Source: Adiantum capillus-veneris (taxonomy: Eukaryota > Streptophyta > Polypodiopsida > Polypodiales > Pteridaceae). From it: a DNA stretch of 58,000 nt. The stretch lies in the NCBI GenBank assembly GCA_014529385.2, contig CM043949.1, positions 143,735,242 to 143,793,241 of the forward strand, read 5' to 3'. The translations under genes and the position numbers were made by a program. Positions 31,851-41,362 of this stretch are shown piece by piece; position 1 is the first letter of the stretch, and every line of letters starts with the position of its first letter. The notes below the pieces were generated by a model. It did no database searches. It saw only the letters and a program-made list of their open reading frames with translations, and was not told the origin of the DNA.

Positions 31851-33132
31851 CCGGTCCGTCATAAGATTCGTTCTCCTTCTCTCTCGAATAGGTGGGGTTA
31901 ATACCACCTTCCTATCCTCTATTGTGAATTTCCTATAGTGAGAGGGAACATCCATGTTTTCCTTGATTTTGGCGTTTTCGTCCTCTCCACTCTCAATTTC
32001 TGTCGTCCAAACTTCTTTCAGAGTTTTCTTGAGCTCTCTGTACTTGTTTCTACGTTCTAACTTGGACTCCGTGTGTTCTCTGTTGCGCTTGTTCTTTTCT
32101 GATTTTTCTGTTTCAGTTTTCGTTCCATTCCTTTGAACTTGATTTCTTGAGCCTCTTTTGTCTTTTCGTAAGCTCTTTTGATCATTGCCTCTCATTCTTC
32201 CAGAAATCTTGTCCTTAACACAATCTTCCGCCTTTACTAGCATTAGGAATTGATTTTTTCCTCTTATTCTAGGCATCGGATTGGTTCTAACCCCCTTTGT
32301 TTTTTCTCTTTGCTCTATAGCGTTTCTGGCGTTGTTTAGTTTGGTTCGGAAAATCATAAAATCGGACATCCGTTATAGTTTCTTCGTTTCCGCTTGAATT
32401 GTCCGTTGACTCGTTGTCTGCTTCATTTCCCCACTCTGGATGATCGGGAATGTCGTGAAACACCTCTTCTTCATCTTCCTTTTCCAGTGTATCGTTCTTT
32501 TCAGTTTCTTTTTCGAGTACAGTTCTCAACATGAAGTACGGAACCACGTCGTACCCGTCCTTGTCGCAAAATTTCGTTGTGGGACCATCCGGAATTGCAC
32601 AAACATCTAGGGTTGCTAGAATGTGTGTCCATTCTAATGGTTCAAGCGTGTCCTCTGGAAAGGGTTCTCCTATATAAGTTTCGTCTTCGATAGCCCTTTC
32701 TAAAACACATTCTTCTCGTTTCAGACTTCCACATTTCGAAGCTCCACACATCCATAACTCCTTGGGTTTACCTAACCAAGCTGGAAATTCGGATCCCGCC
32801 AAAGTAGCTGAATCAAACTCCTCTACCGGTGTTCGGTTCACATCTTTGTAGCTATGGTCTTTCAGGTTCACACGTGTAGTGGTTTCCATATTTCTCAGGT
32901 ATATGTGATCGTAGCCCCAATCCTGGACCATTTTCAACTGTCTCATGAATGGTCTTCCCAATATGATATCATAGTTATTCTCCTTGCCAAAATCGACAAT
33001 AGCAAAAGTATGTTCGTATTCAATGCCGCAAGAAGTCACTACAACTTTCTCTAATAACCCCATAGGTTTCTCCATGTGTCCATCTGCTAATTGGAGTTTC
33101 AACCTAGTCTTCCTTATTGCTGGTTTCCCCAT
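31827..33132 (-). pseudogene. Protease C-terminal half and pro-pol linker
   Basis: From 33132 the frame gives the second half of the protease (KTRLKLQLADGHMEKP, IILGRPFMRQLKMVQDWGYDH), the conserved LWMCGASKCGSLKREEC block, then an acidic stretch ending at 32287. An overlapping frame from 32369 to 31827 continues with a very basic, Arg/Lys-rich linker (LERRNKYRELKKTLKEV). An A-run (CAAAAAAAG) just before 31827 is the likely site of the next frame change into RT. The first frame is shifted -1 relative to the gag-protease ORF upstream. Confidence 0.75.
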
Positions 33133-35894
33133 TTTTTCCAGATTTCTTTTGTAGCAATGGCTACCCCAGCTCCGCTGTCTAGTATTGCCATCGTGTTCAC
33201 TCCTTGGAATTCAACTGGTAAGGTTGTATTCCCCTCTTCACCTTCGCAATACTCTCCGACCTTGTTTAAGGGTACAGGCTTAGCGTTCTTTTGTGGTTTG
33301 CTCAGCTCTTGTATACCCTCTTGCAGTCTCGATGTTGGGTCTTTTATCCCGAATTTCTCCAAGCATTTTCCTACAGTGGTCCACATATGTGGTCTTAGCC
33401 TCAAAAGCTCAGCTAGAGTGATAGTGCATGTCACTGGTGTTGACAAGATCTCTATCAATCCTTGCGAGTCCATGACTTTTTCTGATGAGATTCTTCGTGA
33501 GGGAAGTGCTCTAATCTCGGATTTTGCTTCATACTCTCCTAAGTATGAAGGTAAGGTATTCAGTGAATGAGGTTTGCTCTCCATTGTTCTAACAGAGCCC
33601 CCATCTCCCCAGTAAGATTGCAGATCCAAGTCCACTTGAGATCCTGCCTCAAATTCCACTATGGGAGGATTCCTGATGTCCTTTTCCCAATTTGTCTGAT
33701 TAGCTTGGCAACTTAGCTCGTTTGCAAAGTTTGCCTCTCTCACTTGTTTCCAAAATTCATTGTAATCCTCATCTCTTCCGTAAGACCTCTGTATGACTGG
33801 ATGAAAACTCTCTATCTCCTGATCGGTTGTGTTCAATACTATGCGGTCATCCTTGTGTGTATTTTCAGGCTTTTGTGCACTGGGAGTCTTTTCAGCTACC
33901 CGTGAAATGATAGTCTCTTGCTGAATTGGGTTTTCCGTTCCACAATTCATTGTTTCTTTTGGTGGTTCTAATAAGGCTTGTGCAGTCTCGATCATTCTCT
34001 GGCACATTTCAAGTCTCTGCTTTTCCAATTCCGCGTTTGGGTATGTCATCCACCTCTGTTCTTGTGTTTGGTTGTTCTTTAACCTAGCTTCGTAAGCTCT
34101 CATCAGTGCGTCCAATGGTTCGTGTACTTTGTCGACTAGCACTGATCCCCCTGAGCTTAAGCTCGTTGTTTCTTTGATACTCTTTTGTTTCGTTCTTTCC
34201 GGGCTCATCTCTCGTTTCCCGTTTTGACTCTCAAGTTTTTCTAATCTATCTTTAGTTCGCTTTAGTTCCTCAGCTAGAATAGCGTCTTCACGTTCTTTTC
34301 TCAACTTCATGCGTGCTTTTCTAGCTTTCCATGTGTTTTTCTGACTCCGCGGTCCTTGACTAACCACTTCAGTCGCTAACTTTCCATTCTCAGGTTCTCT
34401 AGTGGTTTTCTTAGCTTGAGCTCTAGTAACAACTTGCGTTGGTATCAGAGTTTCATTTTCAGACCCACTGCTGGTAGGAATAGTTTCTAGCATATTCAAT
34501 GTCGTCTTTTGCACTTTGTTTGGATTCTTTGAACAATCCTCAATGAAGTGAGTAACCCCACACTCAGTGCAATAAGCGTTAATTCTAATGATTTCCGTAT
34601 GTGGACAAACATTCATCAGATGGTCACCTCCACACTTGTAACAGGGTCCTAGTGCTGGTCTTGGTCCCATTTGATTCGTCCTTTGTGGATAGGATGGTCT
34701 TTGTCCTGTTAACCCTCCATGAGCTATGAACATCAATGTTCTTGCGTCCAAATTGTATCTCTCTTCATCAGAAGCACTTGTAACTGTTGGTATTCCAACA
34801 TTCCCAATCATGCCCCATGGTTCTGGTTGTTTGGGTTCTTCTGGTGGGTAATACACAGTTGGAGACATGTGTGCACCAGATTCTTCATAATAGGCTTGAA
34901 CAGGCACTAAGGCTTGTTCTTCCTGATTCTCTAAGGTTGGTGCATATCTAATGCCCACTGGTCTTGCTCCTGGTAAAGGTGGTTGTTGTCCCAATACCGG
35001 TTGCGGTCTTTCTATCCCCATAGGTCCTGGTACATTTCCCGTTGGGTATCGAGGTACTGGATGTACCTGAGGTGGTGCTAATTGAGCAGGAGGTGCATAC
35101 TGACGCTCCCTTACATACCCTTTGTTGTAATAGCACTCCTCTGTTGGATGGTTTGTCCATTTTTGTTCAATAGCACACCATTTCAGTGTTTTTGGCAATG
35201 GTTTTTGGTATGGTGCCATCCTTTTTAGAGCATCTTCTATCATTTGCTCTACATTTGGCATGGTTGTTGTTTGAACATTCTTTTTAGTGGTAGTCTCGCT
35301 CGCTACGGAGGAGGAGCTACTGGATGCAAAATCTGTATCCGCTGACACCTCTCCATAAACCGTACAGTTATCCACTAAGTACAATGCCTCTCTCGTTACT
35401 TGCTCGAAACTTGTACAAGCTTTCAAGTGCAAGTCCTTCTTGAGAGTGTCGTTTCTCAGTCCCTCAATAAAGAGAACAGATAGTCTGTCATCTTGTGGTC
35501 GTTCACGTACTGGACATCTCTCAATGTATTGTTTGAAGCGAAGTGAAGCTTCCTTCACTTTTTCGTGTTCTCTCTGTTTAAAAGCATATATTTGTGAGAC
35601 CGTATTGTGCTTAATCCCTCGTTTTGAGAATTCCTCAGCAAACTCTCTTAGCAAATGGTCAATGTCATGGAATCCCCCTATGTTCAGTGGTTGAAACCAT
35701 GTCAATGCCGTACCTTCTAGAGTAAGACCAAATCCCTCGTATTGTGTATGGAAATCTGTTATCTGCTCAGCTCTTAAGACTTGCTTAAAGAGTGACACAT
35801 GTGCATACGGATCTCCTGAACCACCATACTTCTTTGGCATACACTTGGCTACTTGAGATGGTCTCATACGTCTATGGTCTGCTACCAATCTCAT
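33114..35894 (-). CDS. gag-pro: Gag with two zinc knuckles and the protease active site (926 aa)
   Basis: It starts at ATG 35894, whose ATG overlaps a TGA of the upstream frame. The gag core is near the N-terminus (KYGGSGDPYAHVSLFKQVL, YEGFGLTLEGTALTWFQ, IKHNTVSQIYAFKQREHEK). Two zinc knuckles of the form C-x2-C-x3-H-x4-C lie at about 34655-34615 (CYKCGGDHLMNVC) and 34580-34540 (CTECGVTHFIEDC); the spacing is one residue shorter than the usual C-x2-C-x4-H-x4-C. A long charged linker with VTRAQAKK follows, and the retropepsin active site AILDSGAGVAI is at about 33187-33155. The ORF ends eleven codons after WKKWG, with the rest of the protease in the -1 frame. It would make particle protein plus protease. 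Confidence 0.85.
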   Translation of the reverse strand: MRLVADHRRMRPSQVAKCMPKKYGGSGDPYAHVSLFKQVLRAEQITDFHTQYEGFGLTLEGTALTWFQPLNIGGFHDIDHLLREFAEEFSKRGIKHNTVSQIYAFKQREHEKVKEASLRFKQYIERCPVRERPQDDRLSVLFIEGLRNDTLKKDLHLKACTSFEQVTREALYLVDNCTVYGEVSADTDFASSSSSSVASETTTKKNVQTTTMPNVEQMIEDALKRMAPYQKPLPKTLKWCAIEQKWTNHPTEECYYNKGYVRERQYAPPAQLAPPQVHPVPRYPTGNVPGPMGIERPQPVLGQQPPLPGARPVGIRYAPTLENQEEQALVPVQAYYEESGAHMSPTVYYPPEEPKQPEPWGMIGNVGIPTVTSASDEERYNLDARTLMFIAHGGLTGQRPSYPQRTNQMGPRPALGPCYKCGGDHLMNVCPHTEIIRINAYCTECGVTHFIEDCSKNPNKVQKTTLNMLETIPTSSGSENETLIPTQVVTRAQAKKTTREPENGKLATEVVSQGPRSQKNTWKARKARMKLRKEREDAILAEELKRTKDRLEKLESQNGKREMSPERTKQKSIKETTSLSSGGSVLVDKVHEPLDALMRAYEARLKNNQTQEQRWMTYPNAELEKQRLEMCQRMIETAQALLEPPKETMNCGTENPIQQETIISRVAEKTPSAQKPENTHKDDRIVLNTTDQEIESFHPVIQRSYGRDEDYNEFWKQVREANFANELSCQANQTNWEKDIRNPPIVEFEAGSQVDLDLQSYWGDGGSVRTMESKPHSLNTLPSYLGEYEAKSEIRALPSRRISSEKVMDSQGLIEILSTPVTCTITLAELLRLRPHMWTTVGKCLEKFGIKDPTSRLQEGIQELSKPQKNAKPVPLNKVGEYCEGEEGNTTLPVEFQGVNTMAILDSGAGVAIATKEIWKKWGNQQ
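33123..33129 (-). promoter_or_regulatory. Possible -1 ribosomal slippery heptamer G GGA AAC
   Basis: In the gag-protease frame the codons read TGG GGA AAC, so the heptamer is in the correct phase for -1 slippage, and a slip leads directly into the protease continuation (PAIRKTRLKLQ). The plus-strand relative has no frame change here, so a one-base loss from an A-run is an equally simple explanation. Confidence 0.35.
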
Positions 35895-35944
35895 TGCTCC
35901 TGTGTCCCGGCTAAAGCTTTCTCTAGCATCATGGACTTCATGGG

Positions 35945-36784
35945 TTACCCTTGTCGGTTCCCTGCCCTGAATCTACTACTAGGAGGTAAATGTGATGGTT
36001 CCGCTTCGAACCTTGGACCTGGAGTGGTATATGTGGGGATTGGAACTGCACTACCTCGATTCGTATCCATTGACTCTCTGGAATGTAATGATCCCATTGG
36101 TCCGGGCTTCGAGTACTGAGGTTGACTGAAAGAGTCAGCAACCTGAGTTCTTTGTCCTCCTGTTGTCATTGGGTTTTGCACTCCATTTGTTGGTGCTGGT
36201 CTTTGTGAGCTAGAAGTAACATAATACTGATGTAGTGGTCCCCCAAAGTATGTATATCCTTCTAATTCTTTCTTGCCCATTGTTGAGTATTGCCTCCCAT
36301 ACTTGTCGTAAGCGGCAATTTTCACTTCCGATCCCTCTGTGTAGGTAAAGACATAAAGTCTTTTTTGGTCTGTCAACTCTCCGGTGTAGGGTTCTTCACA
36401 TCTATAATAGAGATCTTGCTCCCCATTATTATATTTGTATAGCCCCACATAGATGTTATCAGTGTTGATCCTTGTAGTTTCATTCTCTCTTCTTAACCTC
36501 GCATCAGGGAAGTTCATTATTGGTGCTTTCTCCTCAAGTTCTTCATCTACTTTGGCTTTGGTGCCCATCAATCCCCACTTGTCCACAATGTTAGGGTTTA
36601 GGACTACCAAGTACATGGTACCCTCGTCATCTAGATATCTATCTCCGCTATAGCTCACAGGCACTAAGTCCTTGAACTCACTAGGTCTATCTTCTATCTT
36701 TACACAATAGCGGTCCATTCCATCTTTGTAGATCTTGGCACCTTGCTCATTGTCGTACTGGTATTTTATGAACAATAGCTTCAT
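35945..36784 (-). CDS. Second ORF of the gag region (279 aa), unknown function
   Basis: It starts at ATG 36784 in an ATGA overlap with the LRSG ORF stop. It reads MKLLFIKYQYDNEQG, then VLNPNIVDKWGLMGTK, then LYKYNNGEQDLYYRCEEP and IAAYDKYGRQYSTMGKKELEGYTYFGGP, and ends in a Pro/Ser-rich tail. The Y-K-Y-x-N-x-E-Q pattern occurs twice, near residues 8 and 115, suggesting an internal repeat. The stop at 35945 is in frame with a further 16 codons ending in a TGA that overlaps the gag ATG at 35894. The same domain is found broken in the plus-strand relative. Tat/Ogre elements often have an extra ORF before gag; this may be its counterpart, but I cannot confirm homology. Confidence 0.7.
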   Translation of the reverse strand: MKLLFIKYQYDNEQGAKIYKDGMDRYCVKIEDRPSEFKDLVPVSYSGDRYLDDEGTMYLVVLNPNIVDKWGLMGTKAKVDEELEEKAPIMNFPDARLRRENETTRINTDNIYVGLYKYNNGEQDLYYRCEEPYTGELTDQKRLYVFTYTEGSEVKIAAYDKYGRQYSTMGKKELEGYTYFGGPLHQYYVTSSSQRPAPTNGVQNPMTTGGQRTQVADSFSQPQYSKPGPMGSLHSRESMDTNRGSAVPIPTYTTPGPRFEAEPSHLPPSSRFRAGNRQG

Positions 36785-37023
36785 TGTGGCGGAGGGTTTG
36801 ATGATCCTGCTGCCATATTTTCTGTTGTTTGTTCCTGTTCCAAGTGTTCGGTGAAAATCTCGTAAGATCTCTCCGAAGAAGTATCAGAAACACTTCCTTC
36901 AAAGATCGGCTCTAATGGTTGCACCCAACTTTGGTTTACACTTCCCTCGGTTGATATGACACTTGCTGGTTCCCCTTGTTTTGGTTGATTATTCTGGAGA
37001 TTCCTGCCCGATCTCAAATTCAT
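36781..37023 (-). CDS. LRSG ORF at the start of the gag region (80 aa)
   Basis: From ATG 37023 it reads MNLRSGRNLQNNQPKQGEP, then an acidic, low-complexity segment ending NPPPQ-stop. The TGA overlaps the next ATG (ATGA) exactly as in the plus-strand element. The last palindrome of the 5' array lies about 170 bp upstream. Confidence 0.7.
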   Translation of the reverse strand: MNLRSGRNLQNNQPKQGEPASVISTEGSVNQSWVQPLEPIFEGSVSDTSSERSYEIFTEHLEQEQTTENMAAGSSNPPPQ

Positions 37024-38422
37024 CAATTCCCCTAAAGGACTTTAACTTTTCCGTCTCGGCAATTTGTTTTCCCCAAGTTTTTGTGGTCAGAATTGATCCA
37101 AACTGATTGATACTTGGTCAATTGTTTAATCTTGTCAGTTGGACAACTTCTGTTTCATCAAGTGAGAATTTTGTTGCAGTTATGCTGAAAAAGACATTAT
37201 ACGCGTATGATGTCTTTTTTCACAGATTTTGGACTATTTTGGTTATGCTCACTCTCAGTGGCCCCTTTATGCTCTGTTCACTCACAAAATTCAGTTTGAA
37301 CTCTGTTTGAGCAAGTTATGGCTAATTTAGGCTTTTCTTGGCAATTTTCGCTTTTGACTTGTTTTTTGGGTCAATTGTGATCCAAATGGGATGAAACTTG
37401 AAATATAACCTCTAGACAGCTATTACAATGGATCTGTGTTAGCAAAGTATCAAAATATGTCCAAAATTAGGTCAAAGACATCATACGCGTATGATGTCTT
37501 TTTCATCAATTTGGGTCAAACTTGATATTTATGCTTTCTACAGTGTTTGTAACAATCTTGTCAGGTCAGATATCAAAAATAAGCAGTGGATGTGCCAAAG
37601 ACATTATACGCGTATGATGTCTTTTGTCCCAGATTTTGACTATTTTTGGTTTTAAGCCTTCTCCAATGTTTATAATTGAGTTTCAAGTGTTTTTGTCAGG
37701 TTTGAATGTAAAAACAAGATCTGAATCCAAAATTTCCTATTCTTTGCGTTTCTTGGACTCCGACTTGTCTTTTTGGGTTTCTTTGAGTGTTAATGCTCTT
37801 GTTTTAAGTTGATCTTAGGGTAAAACCCCCTTCTAAACACTCTGGTAAAGTCAAATTTTCAATTTTGGTCTCTGTTTGGTCCTAAGACATCATACGCGTA
37901 TGATGTCTAAAGTTGCAGATTTCCAGTTTTTCAGCACAGAAATCTTCCAATAGCTCTTTTCAAGTGCTCAGCAACAATCAGATACACAGAAAATTTTCTG
38001 ACTTTTGTTTATTGCAATTTCACTACCAAAGCGACTTTTTAGTGATCTAACATGCAATCAACCATCAAGCAAATACACCAATGATAGCTCTAGATCAGGA
38101 TCAAATGAGGCCCTACCTAAGCTATTCTAATCATAAAATGGATTTTTTGTAATTGAAAATTTTAAAGAGATTTACTGCCACACAAGGACTAGCAAATGCT
38201 TTTTATGTCATCAAAAACACTTAAAACACCAACAAAAACAAACAAATCTAAGCTAAACTAAAAATACTGTCAACACGGAAGACCCAGGAATACCCCACTT
38301 CCTAGTATCTCTCGAGATCTTCGGAGTCCACCACTCCTAGATCTTTTCTAACTAAAGTATACAAAGTAGTTTATACGACTCACCTCGTAGGATTAGTCTA
38401 AGGTCACCTACTTAGGGCTCTC
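37024..38422 (-). other. 5' leader of the large Tat-type element
   Basis: Untranslated sequence between the tRNA-Asp primer site and the LRSG ORF, about 1.4 kb. It holds the four-copy palindrome array and, between the copies, diverged ~285-bp units. No coding frame is supported. Confidence 0.7.
37192..37908. promoter_or_regulatory. Array of four 24-bp palindromes in the 5' leader
   Basis: Copies lie at 37192-37215, 37476-37499, 37599-37622 and 37885-37908. Two are perfect (half-site AGACATCATACG followed by its reverse complement), and two have the same single change (ACATTATACG). Spacings are 284, 123 and 286 bp. The landmark CCAAA...GATGAAACTTG at 37379 is 97 bp left of a copy, as at 24857 in the other array, showing that the two regions are homologous. 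Confidence 0.95.
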
Positions 38423-38441
38423 GTCCCCGGCAGCGGCGCCA
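38423..38441 (-). other. Primer-binding site, Asp tRNA type
   Basis: The minus strand reads TGGCGCCGCTGCCGGGGAC, two bases from the LTR end (...CCTTAACA). It fixes the 5' end of the large minus-strand element. Confidence 0.9.
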
Positions 38442-38443
38442 AA

Positions 38444-38690
38444 TGTTAAGGCGGTTACGCCGCTAGCGGAAGCTAAATAGCGGAGAATACAACAACAAGT
38501 TTCCTTGCACCGAGGACACCGTGTTTGATCACCTTGCCTTTGGATAACCATTACTTTAGATAAGGTTGAATTCATTTGACCTCATTGTATTCGATGACTA
38601 CAATTTGTATCTACGTTCAGGATTTGGATTCAAACTCGGGGTTGGAATGTCTGTACACTATGTAATCTTCTTAAAGTACACATGAGTTCA
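38444..38690 (-). repeat. Remnant of the 5' LTR of the large Tat-type element
   Basis: The first ~35 bp (TGTTAAGGCGGTTACGCCGC...) match the 3' LTR well. Patchy similarity continues to about 38670, for example around TCAAACTC and the landmark GTCT.TACACTA.GTAA. Beyond that nothing aligns, so the LTR is truncated or very diverged. The outer end and flank cannot be placed. Confidence 0.6.
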
Positions 38691-39249
38691 GCAGAGGGAT
38701 CTCAGTGAAACAATAGGAAAAAGAATAGAAGATACTTAACAAAAGAGGTTTATATTCATTTTGGAGGGGGGAAAAATCCTAAAATAAGGGGTCATTTATT
38801 CATTCCAGTATGTTTAAAAAGAATTTTTTAGCTGAGCGCAAGTTAATATGGGGGGTTCTAAAATGTGCACCCCTTGGGATCAAGGGTTGGATGCATCTTC
38901 TTTTCCATCGATACATTTTGCTGTTAAGTAGGGGCGATGGGAGAATTTTGTGCCCAATGTTCTTCACTTCTCCTCAAGTTTGATGAATTGAAGGGTTGTA
39001 GTGGAGATAATACTGCTAGCTCGCATTTCATATATTTCCTTGGTAGACACTTCTTGCGTTCTTTGATCAATTTAAAAACTCTTGTTTAGAATCACTAGTG
39101 TACCATCCAATTCAAAATTCATTGGCGGTTCAGCAACTTGATATAGTCAACATACTTTGAGCAGTTTCAATCTAAGTGGAAGGTAGCTCTGGGGTTCCAG
39201 AGGTACAATGATCTATAGCTGACGTGCTAGGTCTCTTTCACAATGGCAA
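38691..39249. other. Unassigned sequence between LTR remnant and host exon
   Basis: It may hold the rest of the 5' LTR or an intron and exons of the host gene that follows. A short minus-strand frame near 39070-38970 (TQEVSTKEIYEMRASS) is possible but not supported by anything else. Confidence 0.35.
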
Positions 39250-39461
39250 TTCATTTAAGAGCATATCTCTTCAATACAATCAATCATTTTTCCCTGCAGT
39301 TCTTTCTTTGTGATGTGCTCCTTGGAGCTCATATCTTCTATAAGCTTTGAGATATGGTCTTCCATCTCTTTGATCTCTCTATCTCAATCTAGGAGTTATG
39401 GCCATGCAGATACCACTTACAAGCATATGTATTTGTATCTTCTCCTCCTCAAGATCATTCT
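39250..39461 (-). pseudogene. Host coiled-coil gene fragment, left of the chromovirus
   Basis: On the minus strand, NDLEEEKIQIHML is followed by a donor-like GTAAGT, then after an AG comes EIKEMEDHISKLIEDMSSKEH and KKELQGKMIDCIEEI. The first piece joins in frame with the end of the fragment at 52727-52533 across the chromovirus target site (...EEIAKLK + NDLEEEK). So this is one gene split by the insertion. The predicted protein is coiled coil. A plant XH/XS-type (FDM/IDN2-like) protein is one possibility by its look, but no diagnostic domain is seen. Confidence 0.55.
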
Positions 39462-40185
39462 TGTCATAATAATCAATATCTAATTCTCCTAAATGATTTT
39501 GTAATGTTAAAACTGATCAATTATTATGGGAAGTGCCAAGGACAAAAAGCTGAATTTTGGTTAAGCTAGAAAGATGGCCATAGTAGGGATCCAAAGGAGG
39601 GAAAATAGGGATCCAAAGGGGGGGCCATCTGCAAAAGAGCCATGTGCAACAATGGGCTAAAAAGACCCTAAGGCTCAGCCCATTAAGACTTCCAAAATGC
39701 TAAGGTTCCAAAATTCAAAGATTGTGTCCAAAGGTAACCATAGGGGAATTGGATGCTTTGTGTGTGTACAAAAAAGTCTTTACAATCCCTACTTAGGAAT
39801 GGGCGAGCCTTTCTTGTAGGGGATGAGAGAGAAAGCCACACACACACAACGCACACACGCACACACAAGCTCCCTTACACAAAGGGAATGAGGGACACAT
39901 GCCAGCTCCCTAGCCCAGATGCCCACAAGGTGTACCCAATTCCTATTGGATGGCCTTGGAGGTGGACCAATGAGAATTAGACTAGTGTAAATCTAGTTTA
40001 ATTAATTTAAAAACACTTAATAAAAGAACCAATGAGAATTAAGTCCTCTAGAAGACTATTGGACAGTCTCCCAAGGGGTCCAATGAGCATTCAGCAGCCC
40101 AATGGCTCGTCTGATTCCTATTGGCCAGGAGGCAAAGGGATCCAATGAGAGGATAGCAAGAGCAAATAGCAAGGGGGGGTCGCCC

Positions 40186-40231
<46 letters not shown>

Positions 40232-40945
40232 GCTGATTTTTTCAAGGCATTATCACATACACACGTGTGAAGTAAAGAAGACTCTCTCTCCTTCTCAAGC
40301 TTTAATGGAAAGCTTACCACCTACTCCAAGCTTGTGAGAAGGGAGGCCTACACCAACAACTCTTGGCTTTGTGATGAAAATCCAACCAAGAGCCAAGCTT
40401 CAATGCATGCTCATCTCCTCTACCATGCTAATTACTAAGCTAAGCTATGCTAATATGAGTGATTATGTGAGGAGATGTACATCTTTCTCGTAAGATACTC
40501 CTTCTTCCTCTCAATCTATTCTCATACCCTGCTAGCTCTCACCATCTTTGAAGGTGTGTGTGAGGTCTGGGTCTGAGACCGGGATAATTGATGTCGTGTT
40601 TGTTAAGTGTTTTCCTTAGTGCATGAAGCTTTCATCTTCATTGCACTAGCTAGTCTTGAAGGAACACAAAGAATTGTATTGTACAATGTCTCTCTTGATG
40701 GGAGAAACCATAATACAAAGCCTTTTGGAGAGGGGACTGATCCGGTCCTCACCTGTTGTCAATAACTTAATTTCTCTCTCTTTTGAAAGTATTTTTCATG
40801 CTATCTAACTAGGTGTTATGCTTTTTGTTGCTCTGTCCACCCAAGCACTCTTGTAATTCTCATTAGGAATCTATTCTAATGAAATGCCCACTATGTTCAT
40901 GCTAATTTCCACTACACACAAGTTTTTAGGCCATTAAATGTTACA
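39462..40945 (+). repeat. 5' LTR of the chromovirus, 1484 bp
   Basis: It starts TGTCATAATAATCAATATC and ends CATTAAATGTTACA, one base before the primer site. It aligns along its whole length with 51064-52532. It contains a (CA)n stretch at 39837-39866 and an (AG)n run at 40188-40228 that is nearly absent from the other LTR. Confidence 0.95.
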
Positions 40946-40946
40946 T

Positions 40947-40958
40947 TGGTATCAGAGC
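40947..40958 (+). other. Primer-binding site, initiator-Met tRNA type
   Basis: A perfect TGGTATCAGAGC one base after the LTR end. Confidence 0.95.
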
Positions 40959-41362
40959 ACAAGGTTTCTCTTTTCTTGCTCAAGAAGGGAGGTCCTCAAG
41001 GTAGCTATAAATGGTTGGTATTATTAATTGCCTGTCAGTAAGTAGAATAGGGATTTTTTAGACTTGCAGTGCGCCTGCCTTCGTGCAGTTAAGGCGGAAT
41101 CACCATCGAGAGCTATGGTCTTAATAGTGGAGTCCTATGGAGCTTGCCTACGGCTTAACCACTATTGAGCTATTAGAAGCTTGACAGGAGCCGGTGTTGT
41201 TTTGGTGTTGAACGACCCTCTCTTCTATTCCTTTCAATTAATGTTATTCGAGCCACGGGTAAAGTAGCTTGAGTGCTTTTTCTAAAGGGGTAAAGAGGAG
41301 TAGCAACTATGGCTTGAAGTGCCAAAGTACACCTAAAAAGTTTACACCTAAAAGTTGTTAGA
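40959..41362 (+). other. Leader of the chromovirus
   Basis: Untranslated sequence between primer site and gag ATG; no other signal recognised. Confidence 0.6.

Larger units (their letters stand above)
20240..38690 (-). mobile_element. Large Tat-type Ty3/gypsy element with extra 3' domains
   Basis: Read on the minus strand: degraded 5' LTR (from about 38690 to 38444), tRNA-Asp primer site, palindrome-bearing leader, LRSG ORF, second ORF, gag with two zinc knuckles, protease, RT-RNase H-integrase, a second protease-like domain, a Trp-motif repeat region, a polypurine tract, a second palindrome-bearing non-coding region, a coiled-coil ORF, a second polypurine tract and the 3' LTR. All RT, RNase H and integrase catalytic residues are kept, but at least seven frame changes interrupt the coding path. 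The second half (21.2-27.3 kb) may derive from a related element. Confidence 0.8.

Noticed and set aside
20240-38690. Envelope-like gene in the 3' ORF position
   Set aside because: The ORF is charged and coiled coil, without a signal peptide or membrane segment that I can see.
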